Notes under the pieces: generated by a model | Databases searched by the model: none | What the model saw: the letters and a program-made list of their open reading frames with translations, nothing else | Told to the model about the DNA's origin: nothing | Position numbers and translations under genes: made by a program | Origin: JBALVO01 sp036961445 | Lineage (GTDB): Bacteria; Pseudomonadota; Gammaproteobacteria; Pseudomonadales; Halieaceae | Direction of reading: 5' to 3' | Length of the DNA: 31,983 bases | NCBI GenBank assembly: GCA_036961445.1 | Contig: JBALVO010000037.1 | Span: 1 to 31,983, forward strand | Shown: one piece after another, positions 16,386 to 25,184 of the stretch | Layout: each line of letters opens with the position of its first letter | Numbering within the stretch: the stretch's first letter is position 1

Positions 16386-17084
16386 TCACCAGCCCAGTGT
16401 TTGTTTAACAAATGGGATGGACAGCGCCCGCTGCTCGGCCAGAGAGGTTTTATCCAGGGTATCGAGCAATTCAAGCAACTGCTGCATAGCCCGTGGTGCG
16501 CGACTGACCACGTAATTGGCCACTTCTGCCGATAACTGCAGACCCCGGCGCGCTGCCCGAAAACTCAAGATCGCTGCTTTTTCTTCGTCACTGGCCTGGG
16601 GCAACTGATAGACAATCCCCCAGGACAAGCGAGACCGCAAATCAGGTAATTCCACAGCCAGCGCTCTGGGTGCGGCGTTGCCGGCCAGCAGCAACTTGCA
16701 CTGATGCTGCAATGCCCGGTTATACAGGTTAAACAGCGCCAGTTCCCAGTTTTCATCACCCAGCACACTGTCTACATCATCCAGGCAGACCAGGCTCAGA
16801 GTCTCAACACCGTGCAACACTTCCTCGGGCGCATAGGTGCCAAGGTCCGCCAAAGGCAGGTACAAAGCATTCGCGGCAGCCAGATGGCAGCTGGCTTGCA
16901 GCAGGTGAGACTTGCCCGAGCCAGTTACCCCGTGCAGAAATATCAGGTCCTCACCCGCCGGTTGCAGCTGTCGCTGCAATGCATGGATCAAGGGCTGTAC
17001 AGTAGCGCTCGCCAGGAAATTATCCAAAGTGGCATCGTCACGCAGCTGTACTTCCAGGGACAGTTGTTGCTGGCTGGATCCCAT
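16386..17084 (-). CDS. hda: Hda, DnaA-related regulator of replication initiation
   Basis: Hda binds the DNA-loaded beta clamp and triggers ATP hydrolysis on DnaA, preventing re-initiation. The N-terminal clamp-binding motif QLSLEV (7-12) is present. The AAA+ core has Walker A GVTGSGKS (52-59) and Walker B VCLDDVD (99-105). LPDLRSRLSWG holds the arginine finger, Arg152, matching Arg153 in E. coli. The C-terminal RALSIPFVKQTLGW is also typical. The length of 232 residues fits. An in-frame GTG sits one codon upstream at 17087; ATG is preferred. It lies 28-31 bp after the DUF2066 gene, likely in the same transcript. Confidence 0.93.
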   Translation of the reverse strand: MGSSQQQLSLEVQLRDDATLDNFLASATVQPLIHALQRQLQPAGEDLIFLHGVTGSGKSHLLQASCHLAAANALYLPLADLGTYAPEEVLHGVETLSLVCLDDVDSVLGDENWELALFNLYNRALQHQCKLLLAGNAAPRALAVELPDLRSRLSWGIVYQLPQASDEEKAAILSFRAARRGLQLSAEVANYVVSRAPRAMQQLLELLDTLDKTSLAEQRALSIPFVKQTLGW

Positions 17085-17115
17085 CACAATATCTCGCTCA
17101 TCGGGCAGCGGTCAC

Positions 17116-18159
17116 TCAATTCCACTGATAGCTCAACTGACTGCCGGTTGCAGTGGCCGGTAAAGGCTGCAGGCGATCATTCAGTTCTATGATAGACGCC
17201 AGTTGCCGGGCATCTGCCTGCGCCTGCAACCGCAGCTCAATCCTGTCTCCCTGAATACGCTCTACATTGGCATGTTCAATCAACTCCAGGCTTTCCAGCC
17301 AGGAAACGATGCCGGCGTAGTCACCATAGCTGTAGACACCCAGCACAGACATGCTCACGCCTTCGCCTGTAGCGGTTGGCGCAATGGCGTAGCGAGCGGA
17401 CATGATCTCCGCGACCACCGCCACACCCTCGCGGAAAAACGCGTCCATATCGGCGACAGTAGCCGAACGATCATTGCGTTCTTCACCATGGAAATAACTC
17501 CAGTCTCCCACTGTATTACCCTCCGCCAGTGCGGCGACGCGTCCTGCCACCACATCCTGGACATGGTAACGCGCCGACGCTCCGCGCAACGCAGGAGCGT
17601 CCAAACGCCAGGCCTGCTCCGGGTTAATCGCCGCCGAATCCGCCAGATCGAACAAGGGCAATTGCACCGGCACCCCGCGCCGGGCAAACTCAGAGAGCAG
17701 TTGTTGCGCCAGATCCGGTGCCGTATCCAGGTTGACAAAATAACGCCCCGAATTGTCCTCGGCCACCAGCCACACCAGTACCTGCGGGCGATTTGCCGTC
17801 CACAGCGGCGCTCCCGAGCGCGTCACCAGTCCCGTTACGAAGGAACTGTCAAACTCAAAGCGCGCGGCGAGCTCTCCCGGCAAATTATCATCCCGAGCAT
17901 AAGCATATTGCTGCACATGACTGCGCGCCTGGCCCAGGGCCGTCGCAATGCCGGGGTATCGCAGCACCTCTGAGGTACCCGAAACTTTCACCAACACCTC
18001 ACTCAATGCCGCACGAGAGGCCTTGGCCAACGCCTGCGAACTCTGGTCTGCCACCGGAACTTGCGCCGAGTAAAGGTCGCGCACGATATCTGCCCGGCTC
18101 AAAGTGGCGACCAGTAACAATACCAATGCGCTCAGCACCTGCGAAACAAGCTTTGTCAC
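17116..18159 (-). CDS. DUF2066 exported protein
   Basis: A DUF2066-family protein of unknown function, usually found beside hda and purMN in gammaproteobacteria. The frame is open to 18213, but I place the start at the GTG at 18159. GGGAG stands 6 bases before it, and the product then begins with a clean signal peptide (MTKLVSQVL, a hydrophobic stretch, then LSRA). From there the mature protein starts DIVRDLYSAQVPV, the usual DUF2066 opening, followed by ALSEVLVKVSGTSEVL. No catalytic motif is recognised. It is probably periplasmic. Upstream it is divergent from purM. Confidence 0.85.
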   Translation of the reverse strand: MTKLVSQVLSALVLLLVATLSRADIVRDLYSAQVPVADQSSQALAKASRAALSEVLVKVSGTSEVLRYPGIATALGQARSHVQQYAYARDDNLPGELAARFEFDSSFVTGLVTRSGAPLWTANRPQVLVWLVAEDNSGRYFVNLDTAPDLAQQLLSEFARRGVPVQLPLFDLADSAAINPEQAWRLDAPALRGASARYHVQDVVAGRVAALAEGNTVGDWSYFHGEERNDRSATVADMDAFFREGVAVVAEIMSARYAIAPTATGEGVSMSVLGVYSYGDYAGIVSWLESLELIEHANVERIQGDRIELRLQAQADARQLASIIELNDRLQPLPATATGSQLSYQWN

Positions 18160-18298
18160 TCCACGCTCCCGATCCACCAACAAAGTGCGCATTGTAGCAG
18201 CACTAAACATCAATTCGGGAGTGCGTTGTTACAACAGTCAGGCTAAAATAGCGCGCTTTGCAACCACCCGAAAAACCTTCTACCGGATACAGAATTCC

Positions 18299-19339
18299 AT
18301 GAGCGACAATAACGGGCAAACCTCCCTCAGCTATAAAGACGCCGGCGTCAACATCGACGCTGGCAATGCACTGGTCGAACGCATAAAAGGAGTCTCCCGG
18401 CGCACTACTCGCCCCGAGGTTCTCGGCGGATTGGGGGGCTTCGGCGCTCTTTGTGAAATTCCCGCTGGCTATACGCAGCCGGTACTCGTTTCTGGCACCG
18501 ACGGGGTGGGCACTAAATTACGCCTGGCCATGGATTTGGGCATTCACGACACCATTGGCATTGACCTGGTGGCGATGTGTGTCAACGACCTGGTGGTAGC
18601 CGGTGCGGAGCCCCTGTTTTTCCTCGACTACTATGCCACCGGCGCCCTCAATGTTGACACTGCGGTAGACGTGGTAGAGGGCATAGGACGGGGTTGCGAA
18701 CTGGCTGGCTGCGCCCTGGTTGGCGGCGAAACGGCAGAAATGCCGGGCATGTACGAAGGCGATGACTATGATCTAGCGGGGTTTTGTGTCGGCGTGGTGG
18801 AAAAATCGGCCATCATCGATGGCAGTACTGTAAGCCAGGGCGACGCCCTGCTGGGTATCGCCAGTAGCGGGCCGCATTCCAATGGCTATTCGCTGATCCG
18901 CAAGATTCTCGAGGTAAGTGCTGCCGATTTACAACAGCCGCTGGCTAACGGCACCCTGGGGCAGGCGCTGCTGACGCCAACGACCATTTACGTCAAAGCA
19001 CTGCTGGAACTGTTCAAAAAAGTACCGGTAAAAGCCCTGTCGCACATCACCGGCGGAGGTTTACTGGAAAATCTACCACGGGTTTTACCCGACGATTGTG
19101 ACGCGCAAATCGATACTGCCAGCTGGCAGTGGCCGGAAGTATTCCAGTGGCTGCAGACGCAAGGTAACGTGGAGACGCAGGAGATGTACCGCACCTTCAA
19201 CTGCGGTGTCGGCATGGTACTGTGTGTGGCACAGGAACATAAAGCCCTGGCGCTGGAAGAACTGGCCGCGGCAGGGCACAAGGCCTGGGAGATCGGCTTG
19301 ATTGCTGCGGGAAGCAATGAGGTACAACTGCTGTCGTGA
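18299..19339 (+). CDS. purM: Phosphoribosylformylglycinamidine cyclo-ligase (AIR synthase)
   Basis: Fifth step of purine synthesis, closing the imidazole ring of FGAM with ATP to give AIR. The frame is open from 18104, but the family starts at the ATG at 18299 (MSDNNGQTSLSYKDAG), giving 346 residues against 345 in E. coli. GTDGVGTK (66-73) and GGETAEMPG (142-150) are the ATP and substrate loops, and SGPHSNGYSL (190-199) is also conserved. The -10-like TAAAAT at 18244-18249 lies upstream, without a clear -35 and without a PurR box that I can recognise. Its TGA overlaps the GTG of purN (GTGA), so the two are coupled. Confidence 0.96.
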   Translation: MSDNNGQTSLSYKDAGVNIDAGNALVERIKGVSRRTTRPEVLGGLGGFGALCEIPAGYTQPVLVSGTDGVGTKLRLAMDLGIHDTIGIDLVAMCVNDLVVAGAEPLFFLDYYATGALNVDTAVDVVEGIGRGCELAGCALVGGETAEMPGMYEGDDYDLAGFCVGVVEKSAIIDGSTVSQGDALLGIASSGPHSNGYSLIRKILEVSAADLQQPLANGTLGQALLTPTTIYVKALLELFKKVPVKALSHITGGGLLENLPRVLPDDCDAQIDTASWQWPEVFQWLQTQGNVETQEMYRTFNCGVGMVLCVAQEHKALALEELAAAGHKAWEIGLIAAGSNEVQLLS

Positions 19340-20001
19340 CACCCCCGAACCAGGCTCGCATCGCGCTATTGATTTCGGGGCGCGGATCCAACATGCAGGC
19401 TTTTATCGAGGCCTGCACCAGCGGTGCGCTGGATGCACAAATAAGCGTTGTTATCAGCAATAAGCCTGAGGCACAGGGCCTGCTGCGAGCGCAAGCGGCC
19501 GGGATCACCACCTGTTGCATTGATCATCGGAACTTTGACAGCCGCGAGGCATTCGACCAGGCGCTGGTCAAGCAATTACAAACCTATGATGTGGACCTGG
19601 TTATTCTCGCCGGGTTCATGCGCATTCTCACTCCCGTGTTCATACAGGCTTTTAGCGGCCGTTTATTGAACATTCATCCATCTTTGTTGCCCAAGTACGC
19701 AGGACTGCACACACACCAGCGAGCGTTGGACGCGGGAGATAAGGAAGCCGGGGTGACCGTGCACTTTGTCACTGCTGAATTGGACGGCGGGCCACCCATT
19801 CTGCAGGCACGGGTGGCGGTCAAGCCCGATGACACAGCCGCAACGCTGGCCGCACGGGTTATTGTTGAAGAACACCTCATCTACCCCATTGCAGCGCGGT
19901 GGTACCTGCAGGGTCGTTTAACATTGACGGATCAAGGAGCTTATCTGGATGGCAATCCAATCCCCGCTACGGGAATTGCATACACAAAGAACCCGCACTA
20001 A
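19336..20001 (+). CDS. purN: Phosphoribosylglycinamide formyltransferase 1
   Basis: Third step of purine synthesis, formylating GAR with 10-formyltetrahydrofolate. Catalytic residues Asn112 and His114 (NIHPSLLP) and Asp150 (AELDGGPPI) are all present, and ISGRGSNM (13-20) is the phosphate-binding loop. The length of 221 residues is close to that of E. coli (212). The start is GTG at 19336, overlapping the purM stop by 4 bp. The 3' end overlaps the DUF3108 gene by 53 bp in another frame. Confidence 0.95.
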   Translation: MTPPNQARIALLISGRGSNMQAFIEACTSGALDAQISVVISNKPEAQGLLRAQAAGITTCCIDHRNFDSREAFDQALVKQLQTYDVDLVILAGFMRILTPVFIQAFSGRLLNIHPSLLPKYAGLHTHQRALDAGDKEAGVTVHFVTAELDGGPPILQARVAVKPDDTAATLAARVIVEEHLIYPIAARWYLQGRLTLTDQGAYLDGNPIPATGIAYTKNPH

Positions 20002-20755
20002 CGCCCTACTGCTACTATCACTGGTCGCCATGGTGGTATTTGCCTTACCTGTCAATAAATCGGCTATCGCAGCCACTAGCCACAGCGCGGTCCCGGCAGA
20101 TGCCGGCACTGCTTTGCGACCCTATGTAGCGCAATACAACACCACTACCAGGGGCATGGAATTAACACTCACCAGGATATTAAAGCCCGGAGCGGAAGGC
20201 AGCTTTACGCTTACCAACGGTGGCAAAATCATGGTGGTTGGCTTTCACGAGGTCAGCGTATTCAAGGTAGAGGGCGCACGTATACAGCCAAAATCTTATG
20301 TTCACCAGGAGACAGGATTGATCAATCGCCGCAGGGAAGTGCACTTTACCCCCGGCACTGACACCATTCGCAGTCTCTACAAAGAGCAGTGGTACGATCT
20401 ACCCAGAACCGATATGACCCTGGACCGCCTGAGCCAGCAGGAGCAATTGCGCCTGACGCTGCTCAACGATCCGACGCCGGCCGGGGATATCTCGATTCAG
20501 GTAGCAGACGGCAAACGGGTGAAGGACTACCAGCTGCTGTATGTCGGTGAAGAAATCCTGGAAACCGCCCTGGGTCCGGTTCGAACGCTGCACTTTGAGC
20601 GTTTGCACGACAACCCTGAACGCAAGTCTGACATGTGGTTAGCCCCGGATTGGGACTATCTGATGGTGAAGACCCTCCACATTGAGGACAATAGCCCGGT
20701 GGAAATAACCCTGACCAGCGCCAGCATTGACGGAGTTGCTGTAGAGGCGCAATAG
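19949..20755 (+). CDS. DUF3108 exported protein
   Basis: A 268-residue DUF3108 protein of unknown function. Residues about 17-41 form a signal peptide (NALLLLSLVAMVVFALP) after a basic N-terminus, so it is probably periplasmic. The mature part starts LRPYVAQYNTTTRG and contains LLYVGEEILETALGPVRTLHFER and SDMWLAPDWDYLMVKTLH, typical of the family, which is predicted to be a beta-rich fold. The start is well supported by AAGGAG 9 bases before the ATG, even though it lies 53 bp inside purN. This family commonly follows purMN in this group. It converges on dcd with an 11-bp gap. Confidence 0.87.
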   Translation: MAIQSPLRELHTQRTRTNALLLLSLVAMVVFALPVNKSAIAATSHSAVPADAGTALRPYVAQYNTTTRGMELTLTRILKPGAEGSFTLTNGGKIMVVGFHEVSVFKVEGARIQPKSYVHQETGLINRRREVHFTPGTDTIRSLYKEQWYDLPRTDMTLDRLSQQEQLRLTLLNDPTPAGDISIQVADGKRVKDYQLLYVGEEILETALGPVRTLHFERLHDNPERKSDMWLAPDWDYLMVKTLHIEDNSPVEITLTSASIDGVAVEAQ

Positions 20756-20766
20756 CGCTCTTGCCT

Positions 20767-21333
20767 TCAGGCCTTGGGCAGGGTGACACCTCTTTGCCCC
20801 TGATACTTCCCGCCCCGGTCCTTATAACTCACCTCACAAACCTCATCTGACTCAAAAAACAGCATCTGTGCCACGCCCTCGTTAGCATATATTTTGGCAG
20901 GCAATGTTGTGGTATTGGAAAATTCCAGGGTAACGTGACCCTCCCACTCGGGCTCCAAGGGCGTTACGTTGACGATAATACCGCAACGGGCATAGGTTGA
21001 TTTCCCCAGGCAGATGGTCAGTACATTGCGCGGAATGCGAAAATACTCCACCGTGCTGGCCAGAGCGAAAGAGTTAGGCGGGATCACGCAGACATCACTG
21101 ACAACATCGACAAAACTGCCCTCGTCAAAGTGTTTGGGATCGACCGTCGCTGAATTGATATTGGTAAACACTTTAAATTCACGTGAGCAGCGCACATCGT
21201 AGCCATAGCTGGACGTGCCGTAGGAAATCAGGCGATTAGCGCCATCTGCGCGCACTTGCCCGCTCTCAAAGGGCTCAATCATGCCGTGCTCGCTGGCCAT
21301 TTTACGTATCCATTTATCTGCCTTAATACTCAC
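20767..21333 (-). CDS. dcd: dCTP deaminase
   Basis: Deaminates dCTP to dUTP, supplying dUMP for thymidylate synthesis. The 188-residue length fits the trimeric E. coli-type enzyme (193). KSTYARCG (111-118) holds the catalytic Ser and Arg, and Glu137 (TLEFSN) matches the catalytic Glu138 of E. coli. The ending KYQGQRGVTLPKA closes over the nucleotide in the family. It starts 16 bp after the apbC stop and is probably co-transcribed with it, as seen in pseudomonads. Confidence 0.96.
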   Translation of the reverse strand: MSIKADKWIRKMASEHGMIEPFESGQVRADGANRLISYGTSSYGYDVRCSREFKVFTNINSATVDPKHFDEGSFVDVVSDVCVIPPNSFALASTVEYFRIPRNVLTICLGKSTYARCGIIVNVTPLEPEWEGHVTLEFSNTTTLPAKIYANEGVAQMLFFESDEVCEVSYKDRGGKYQGQRGVTLPKA

Positions 21334-21349
21334 GCTTTACCCTTCCCGC

Positions 21350-22165
21350 TTAATCATCTGAAATTGTAATCTCGGGGAACTGACGCACTACGTCATCACC
21401 CTGTCCCGCCAATGCGGCTTGTACCGCTACTGCCGCCTGCATATAGAGCGCACTAATTGCTGAATCCGGTTCAGCCAGCACGGTAGGTGTACCTGCGTCG
21501 GTCTGCTGGCGAATTGACAGCGCCAGAGGCAGGCTGGCCAACAACGGCACACCGTAATCCTGGGCAATACGTGCCCCGCCATGCTCGCCAAAAATATGTT
21601 CCTGATGGCCACAGGCAGTACAAATGTGCACCGCCATGTTTTCGATAATCCCCAGGATGGGCACATCTACTTTACGGAACATCTCAATGCCTTTCTGGGC
21701 GTCCAACAGGGCAATATCCTGCGGTGTGGTAACAATTACCGCCCCGGAGACGCTGGCCTTTTGCGACAGCGTCAACTGGATATCGCCAGTCCCTGGCGGC
21801 ATGTCGATCACCAGGTAATCAAGCTCCCCCCAGACGGTCTGTTCCAGCATTTGCGCCAGGGCACCCCCGGCCATCGGACCACGCCACACCATGGGTGTGC
21901 GGTCAGTTACCAGATAGCCCATGGACATGGTCTTAAGCCCATGCGCTTCTACCGGCACCAGGTATTGTCCATCGCGCTGTTCCGGCCTCACTCCGTCTGC
22001 CACACCCAGCATCACTTGTTGGCTGGGGCCATATATATCGGCGTCCAGCAGGCCTACCCTGGCGCCCAGGGACTTCAAGGCCAGGGCGAGGTTGACGGCT
22101 GTAGTGGACTTGCCCACGCCGCCTTTGCCCGAGGCGACGGCAATAATGTGCTTGATCTCGTTCAT
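21350..22165 (-). CDS. apbC: Iron-sulfur cluster carrier ATPase, Mrp/ApbC family (short form)
   Basis: P-loop ATPase that carries Fe-S clusters to apoproteins. The deviant Walker A GKGGVGKS is at 13-20. DADIYGPSQQ (41-50) and DMPPGTGD (121-128) follow, and Cys182 and Cys185 (ICTACG) form the cluster-binding CxxC at the dimer interface. I place the start at the ATG at 22165 (MNEIKHIIAV), because the family begins there; AAGG lies 7 bases upstream. The product is 271 residues and lacks the N-terminal DUF59/FeS-assembly domain of E. coli Mrp (about 370). It is divergent from metG and upstream of dcd. Confidence 0.92.
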   Translation of the reverse strand: MNEIKHIIAVASGKGGVGKSTTAVNLALALKSLGARVGLLDADIYGPSQQVMLGVADGVRPEQRDGQYLVPVEAHGLKTMSMGYLVTDRTPMVWRGPMAGGALAQMLEQTVWGELDYLVIDMPPGTGDIQLTLSQKASVSGAVIVTTPQDIALLDAQKGIEMFRKVDVPILGIIENMAVHICTACGHQEHIFGEHGGARIAQDYGVPLLASLPLALSIRQQTDAGTPTVLAEPDSAISALYMQAAVAVQAALAGQGDDVVRQFPEITISDD

Positions 22166-22251
22166 GCATGCCTTTTGTCGGTAGTGGTAGTAAGCAGCGC
22201 CGCCCAACAAACCGTTTCCTTGGCTTTTGAGCAGCGATTATCAGGGTCGCT

Positions 22252-22280
22252 AGTATAGGGACAAGCCCGGCTTTCAACAA
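22252..22280 (-). promoter_or_regulatory. Possible promoter for apbC-dcd
   Basis: On the minus strand, TTGTTG (22280-22275), a 17-base spacer and TATACT (22257-22252). The -10 differs from consensus at one base. It would leave a leader of about 80 nt before apbC. A second pair, TTGTCC with GATAAT and a 16-base spacer, lies just downstream and is an alternative. Confidence 0.4.
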
Positions 22281-22305
22281 TGCTGCAGTGCCCACGTCGC
22301 AGCGG

Positions 22306-22334
22306 GTGAAAAGCCAACGTAAAAACGCTATAGT
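22306..22334 (+). promoter_or_regulatory. Possible promoter for metG
   Basis: GTGAAA (22306-22311), a 17-base spacer and TATAGT (22329-22334), 38 bp before the metG ATG. It faces away from the apbC promoter candidate, 25 bp apart. Confidence 0.42.
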
Positions 22335-22371
22335 AGCGCCCCTTTTTTCTGCTCACGGACCGCATTCGACA

Positions 22372-24450
22372 ATGACTGCAACAGCCTCGGCCGCAAACGC
22401 GCCACGCAAGATCCTGGTGACCAGTGCACTGCCCTATGCCAATGGTTCCCTGCACCTGGGCCACTTGCTGGAGCAGGTGCAAACGGACATCTGGGTGCGT
22501 TTCCAGAAATCCCGCGGCCACGATTGCCTTTATATCTGCGCAGACGATGCCCATGGTACGGCCATTATGCTGACCGCAGAGAAACTCGGAATTACCGCTG
22601 AGCAGCAGATTGCCAATATCAAGCAGGAGCACGAGCGCGACAGTGCCGGCTTCCTCATTGGTTTCGATAATTTTTACACCACGCATTCCAGTGAAAACCG
22701 GTTCTGGTGCGAGACCATCTACCAACGACTCAAAGACAACGGTCATATTGCGTCACGATCGATTACCCAGGCCTTTGACCCGGAAAAACAACTATTTCTG
22801 GCGGACCGTTTCATCAAGGGGACCTGCCCCCGTTGCAAAACTGAAGACCAGTACGGCGACAACTGTGAGGCCTGCGGCGCCACCTACGGTCCGGCCGAAT
22901 TAATCGACCCGGTATCGGCGATCTCCGGTGCCACCCCCATCGACAAGGATTCCACCCACTTCTTCTTCAAACTGCCCGAGCACGAAGCGATGCTCAAGCA
23001 GTGGCTTGATTCGGACACATTGCAGCCACAGGTGGCCAACAAGCTGCGAGAGTGGACCGATGCCGGCCTCCAGGAATGGGACATCAGTCGCGACGCGCCC
23101 TACTTCGGCTTCGAAATACCAGGAGAAACGGATAAATATTTCTACGTGTGGCTGGATGCGCCCATCGGTTACATCGCCAGCTTCCAAAACTACTGTGAGC
23201 GCAGCGGACACGACTTCGATAGCTATTGGCAGCCGGGGCACGATACCGAGTTGTACCACTTTATCGGCAAGGACATTATCAACTTTCACGGTCTGTTCTG
23301 GCCAGCCATGCTGGACTCAGCCGGTCTGCGCGCGCCTACTGCCATCTATGCCCACGGATTTTTGACGGTAAACGGCACCAAAATGTCCAAGAGCCGCGGT
23401 ACCTTTATCAAAGCCGGTACTTACCTGGAGCATCTGGATGCCGAGTACCTGCGCTACTATTTTGCCGCCAAGCTGAGCGCCTCAGTGGATGACATCGATC
23501 TCAATCTCGAAGATTTCGTGCAACGGGTGAACTCAGATGTGGTGGGGAAGATCGTCAACATAGCCAGCCGTTGTGCCGGCTTCCTGCACAAGGGGTTTGA
23601 CAACACACTCACTTGCAGCTGCGCCGAAGAACAAATGCTGGCGGATTTTATCGCCAGGGGCGACACCATTGCCCAGCTATACGAGCAGCGTGAGTTCAAC
23701 AAGGCCATGCGCGAAGTGGTCGCCCTGGCAGACCGCGCGAACCAATATATCGATGAGAAAAAACCCTGGGTGCTCGCCAAACTCGACGGCGCAGAGCAGG
23801 AAGTACACGACGTTTGCAGCGTGGGAATAAACCTGTTTCGCGTATTGATGACCTACCTGAAGCCGGTATTACCCGCCATGGCGGTCAAAGCTGAGGAATT
23901 TCTCAATTATTCCCTGGACTGGACGGCGCTGGACGCGCCCCTGCTGGGCCATGAACTGGCCAGGTTCAAGCCACTGCTCACCCGTATTGACGCCAAACAG
24001 GTAGCAGCCATGGTCGCGGCCAGCACCGAAACCCAGACCGCAGCAGTGGAAAAAGCACCGGAAAGTACCGCGCCCACTGCCACACCACCGGCAACCAGGA
24101 CAGACAGCGATACCATCGAGTTCGATGACTTCGCCAAGGTCGACCTGCGAATTGTCGAGATCGTGGCAGCGGAACAGGTTGAGGGTGCCGACAAACTGCT
24201 GCGATTAACCCTGAGTCTGGGGGACGACGAGGCAAACAGTGAACACAGACAGGTGTTTGCCGGCATCAAATCTGCCTACCAAGCGGAAGATCTGGTAGGA
24301 AAACTTACGGTAATGGTGGCCAATCTGGCGCCGCGTAAAATGCGTTTCGGCGTATCGCAGGGCATGGTGCTGGCGGCCGGACCTGGCGGCAAGGAAATCT
24401 TCCTGCTGGAGCCACATGCCGGAGCGAAGCCAGGCATGAAGGTAAAATAG
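22372..24450 (+). CDS. metG: Methionyl-tRNA synthetase
   Basis: Charges tRNA-Met with methionine. The frame is open from 22288, but the ATG at 22372 is the likely start because the candidate promoter lies between them. The product is 692 residues (E. coli 677). HLGH (28-31) and KMSKS (337-341) are the class I signature motifs. A CxxC pair, Cys152/155 and Cys165/168, is the zinc knuckle of the long MetG type. The C-terminal domain from about 585 (EFDDFAKVDLRIVEIVAAE) is the EMAP/Trbp111 tRNA-binding domain that also drives dimerisation, joined by an Ala/Thr/Pro-rich linker. It is followed by the rsx operon 152 bp downstream. Confidence 0.97.
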   Translation: MTATASAANAPRKILVTSALPYANGSLHLGHLLEQVQTDIWVRFQKSRGHDCLYICADDAHGTAIMLTAEKLGITAEQQIANIKQEHERDSAGFLIGFDNFYTTHSSENRFWCETIYQRLKDNGHIASRSITQAFDPEKQLFLADRFIKGTCPRCKTEDQYGDNCEACGATYGPAELIDPVSAISGATPIDKDSTHFFFKLPEHEAMLKQWLDSDTLQPQVANKLREWTDAGLQEWDISRDAPYFGFEIPGETDKYFYVWLDAPIGYIASFQNYCERSGHDFDSYWQPGHDTELYHFIGKDIINFHGLFWPAMLDSAGLRAPTAIYAHGFLTVNGTKMSKSRGTFIKAGTYLEHLDAEYLRYYFAAKLSASVDDIDLNLEDFVQRVNSDVVGKIVNIASRCAGFLHKGFDNTLTCSCAEEQMLADFIARGDTIAQLYEQREFNKAMREVVALADRANQYIDEKKPWVLAKLDGAEQEVHDVCSVGINLFRVLMTYLKPVLPAMAVKAEEFLNYSLDWTALDAPLLGHELARFKPLLTRIDAKQVAAMVAASTETQTAAVEKAPESTAPTATPPATRTDSDTIEFDDFAKVDLRIVEIVAAEQVEGADKLLRLTLSLGDDEANSEHRQVFAGIKSAYQAEDLVGKLTVMVANLAPRKMRFGVSQGMVLAAGPGGKEIFLLEPHAGAKPGMKVK

Positions 24451-24602
24451 CAATAAAGTATTGACCAGTATCATTAGTTTACTTTTTCGGGCTGCCTTAA
24501 TCGCGCGTAAACGCTAGAATAACGGTCTTGATACGGTAGCGGCACGACACTAAACACGACAACCCCCGACGCAGCGATACCCGGGACAACGAGACACAAT
24601 CC

Positions 24603-25181
24603 ATGCTGGCAGACTACTCCATCCTGTTGATCAGCGCGATTCTGGTCAACAATTTCGTACTGGTACAGTTCCTGGGCCTGTGCCCGTTTATGGGTGTGTC
24701 CAACAAACTGGAAACAGCCATGGGCATGTCCATGGCAACCACCTTTGTTCTTACCCTGGCTTCCGCTTGCAGCAGCCTGACCTACCACTTCCTGCTGCTA
24801 CCGCTGGGGCTTGGTTACCTGAAAACCATAGCCTTCATCCTGGTCATCGCAGTCGTGGTGCAATTTACCGAGATGGTCGTGCGTAAAAGTAGCCCTATGC
24901 TCTACCGCGTATTGGGTGTCTATCTACCACTGATTACCACCAATTGTGCTGTGCTTGGGGTGGCCCTGCTCAATCTCAATAAAGATCACAATTTTCTACA
25001 GTCGTTATTTTACGGCTTCGGCGCTGCGCTGGGCTTTTCCCTGGTACTGGTGCTGTTTGCCGCCATGCGCGAGCGTCTTACCGTGGCAGATGTACCGGTG
25101 CCCTTCAAGGGCGCGGCCATCGGTATGGTAACGGCTGGCTTGATGTCCCTGGCCTTTATGGGCTTTGCCGGTCTGGTATAG
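24603..25181 (+). CDS. rsxA: Electron transport complex subunit RsxA/RnfA
   Basis: First gene of the six-gene Rsx/Rnf operon. The complex moves electrons between ferredoxin and NADH across the inner membrane, coupled to ion movement; in E. coli it keeps SoxR reduced. RsxA is a six-helix membrane protein of 192 residues, homologous to RsxE. Cys27 (FLGLCPFMGVS) and Cys115 (TTNCAVLG) lie at the positions that, with the matching Cys of RsxE, hold an iron centre in the membrane. A -10-like TAGAAT at 24515-24520 lies upstream; no good -35 was found. rsxB starts 3 bp after its stop. Confidence 0.96.
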   Translation: MLADYSILLISAILVNNFVLVQFLGLCPFMGVSNKLETAMGMSMATTFVLTLASACSSLTYHFLLLPLGLGYLKTIAFILVIAVVVQFTEMVVRKSSPMLYRVLGVYLPLITTNCAVLGVALLNLNKDHNFLQSLFYGFGAALGFSLVLVLFAAMRERLTVADVPVPFKGAAIGMVTAGLMSLAFMGFAGLV

Positions 25182-25184
25182 AAC

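Noticed and set aside
18104..18298. 65-residue N-terminal extension of PurM
   Set aside because: It runs antisense through the start of the DUF2066 gene, and PurM proteins start at the equivalent of 18299.
22288..22371. N-terminal extension of MetG
   Set aside because: It would place the start upstream of the best promoter candidate, and the family begins near 22372.
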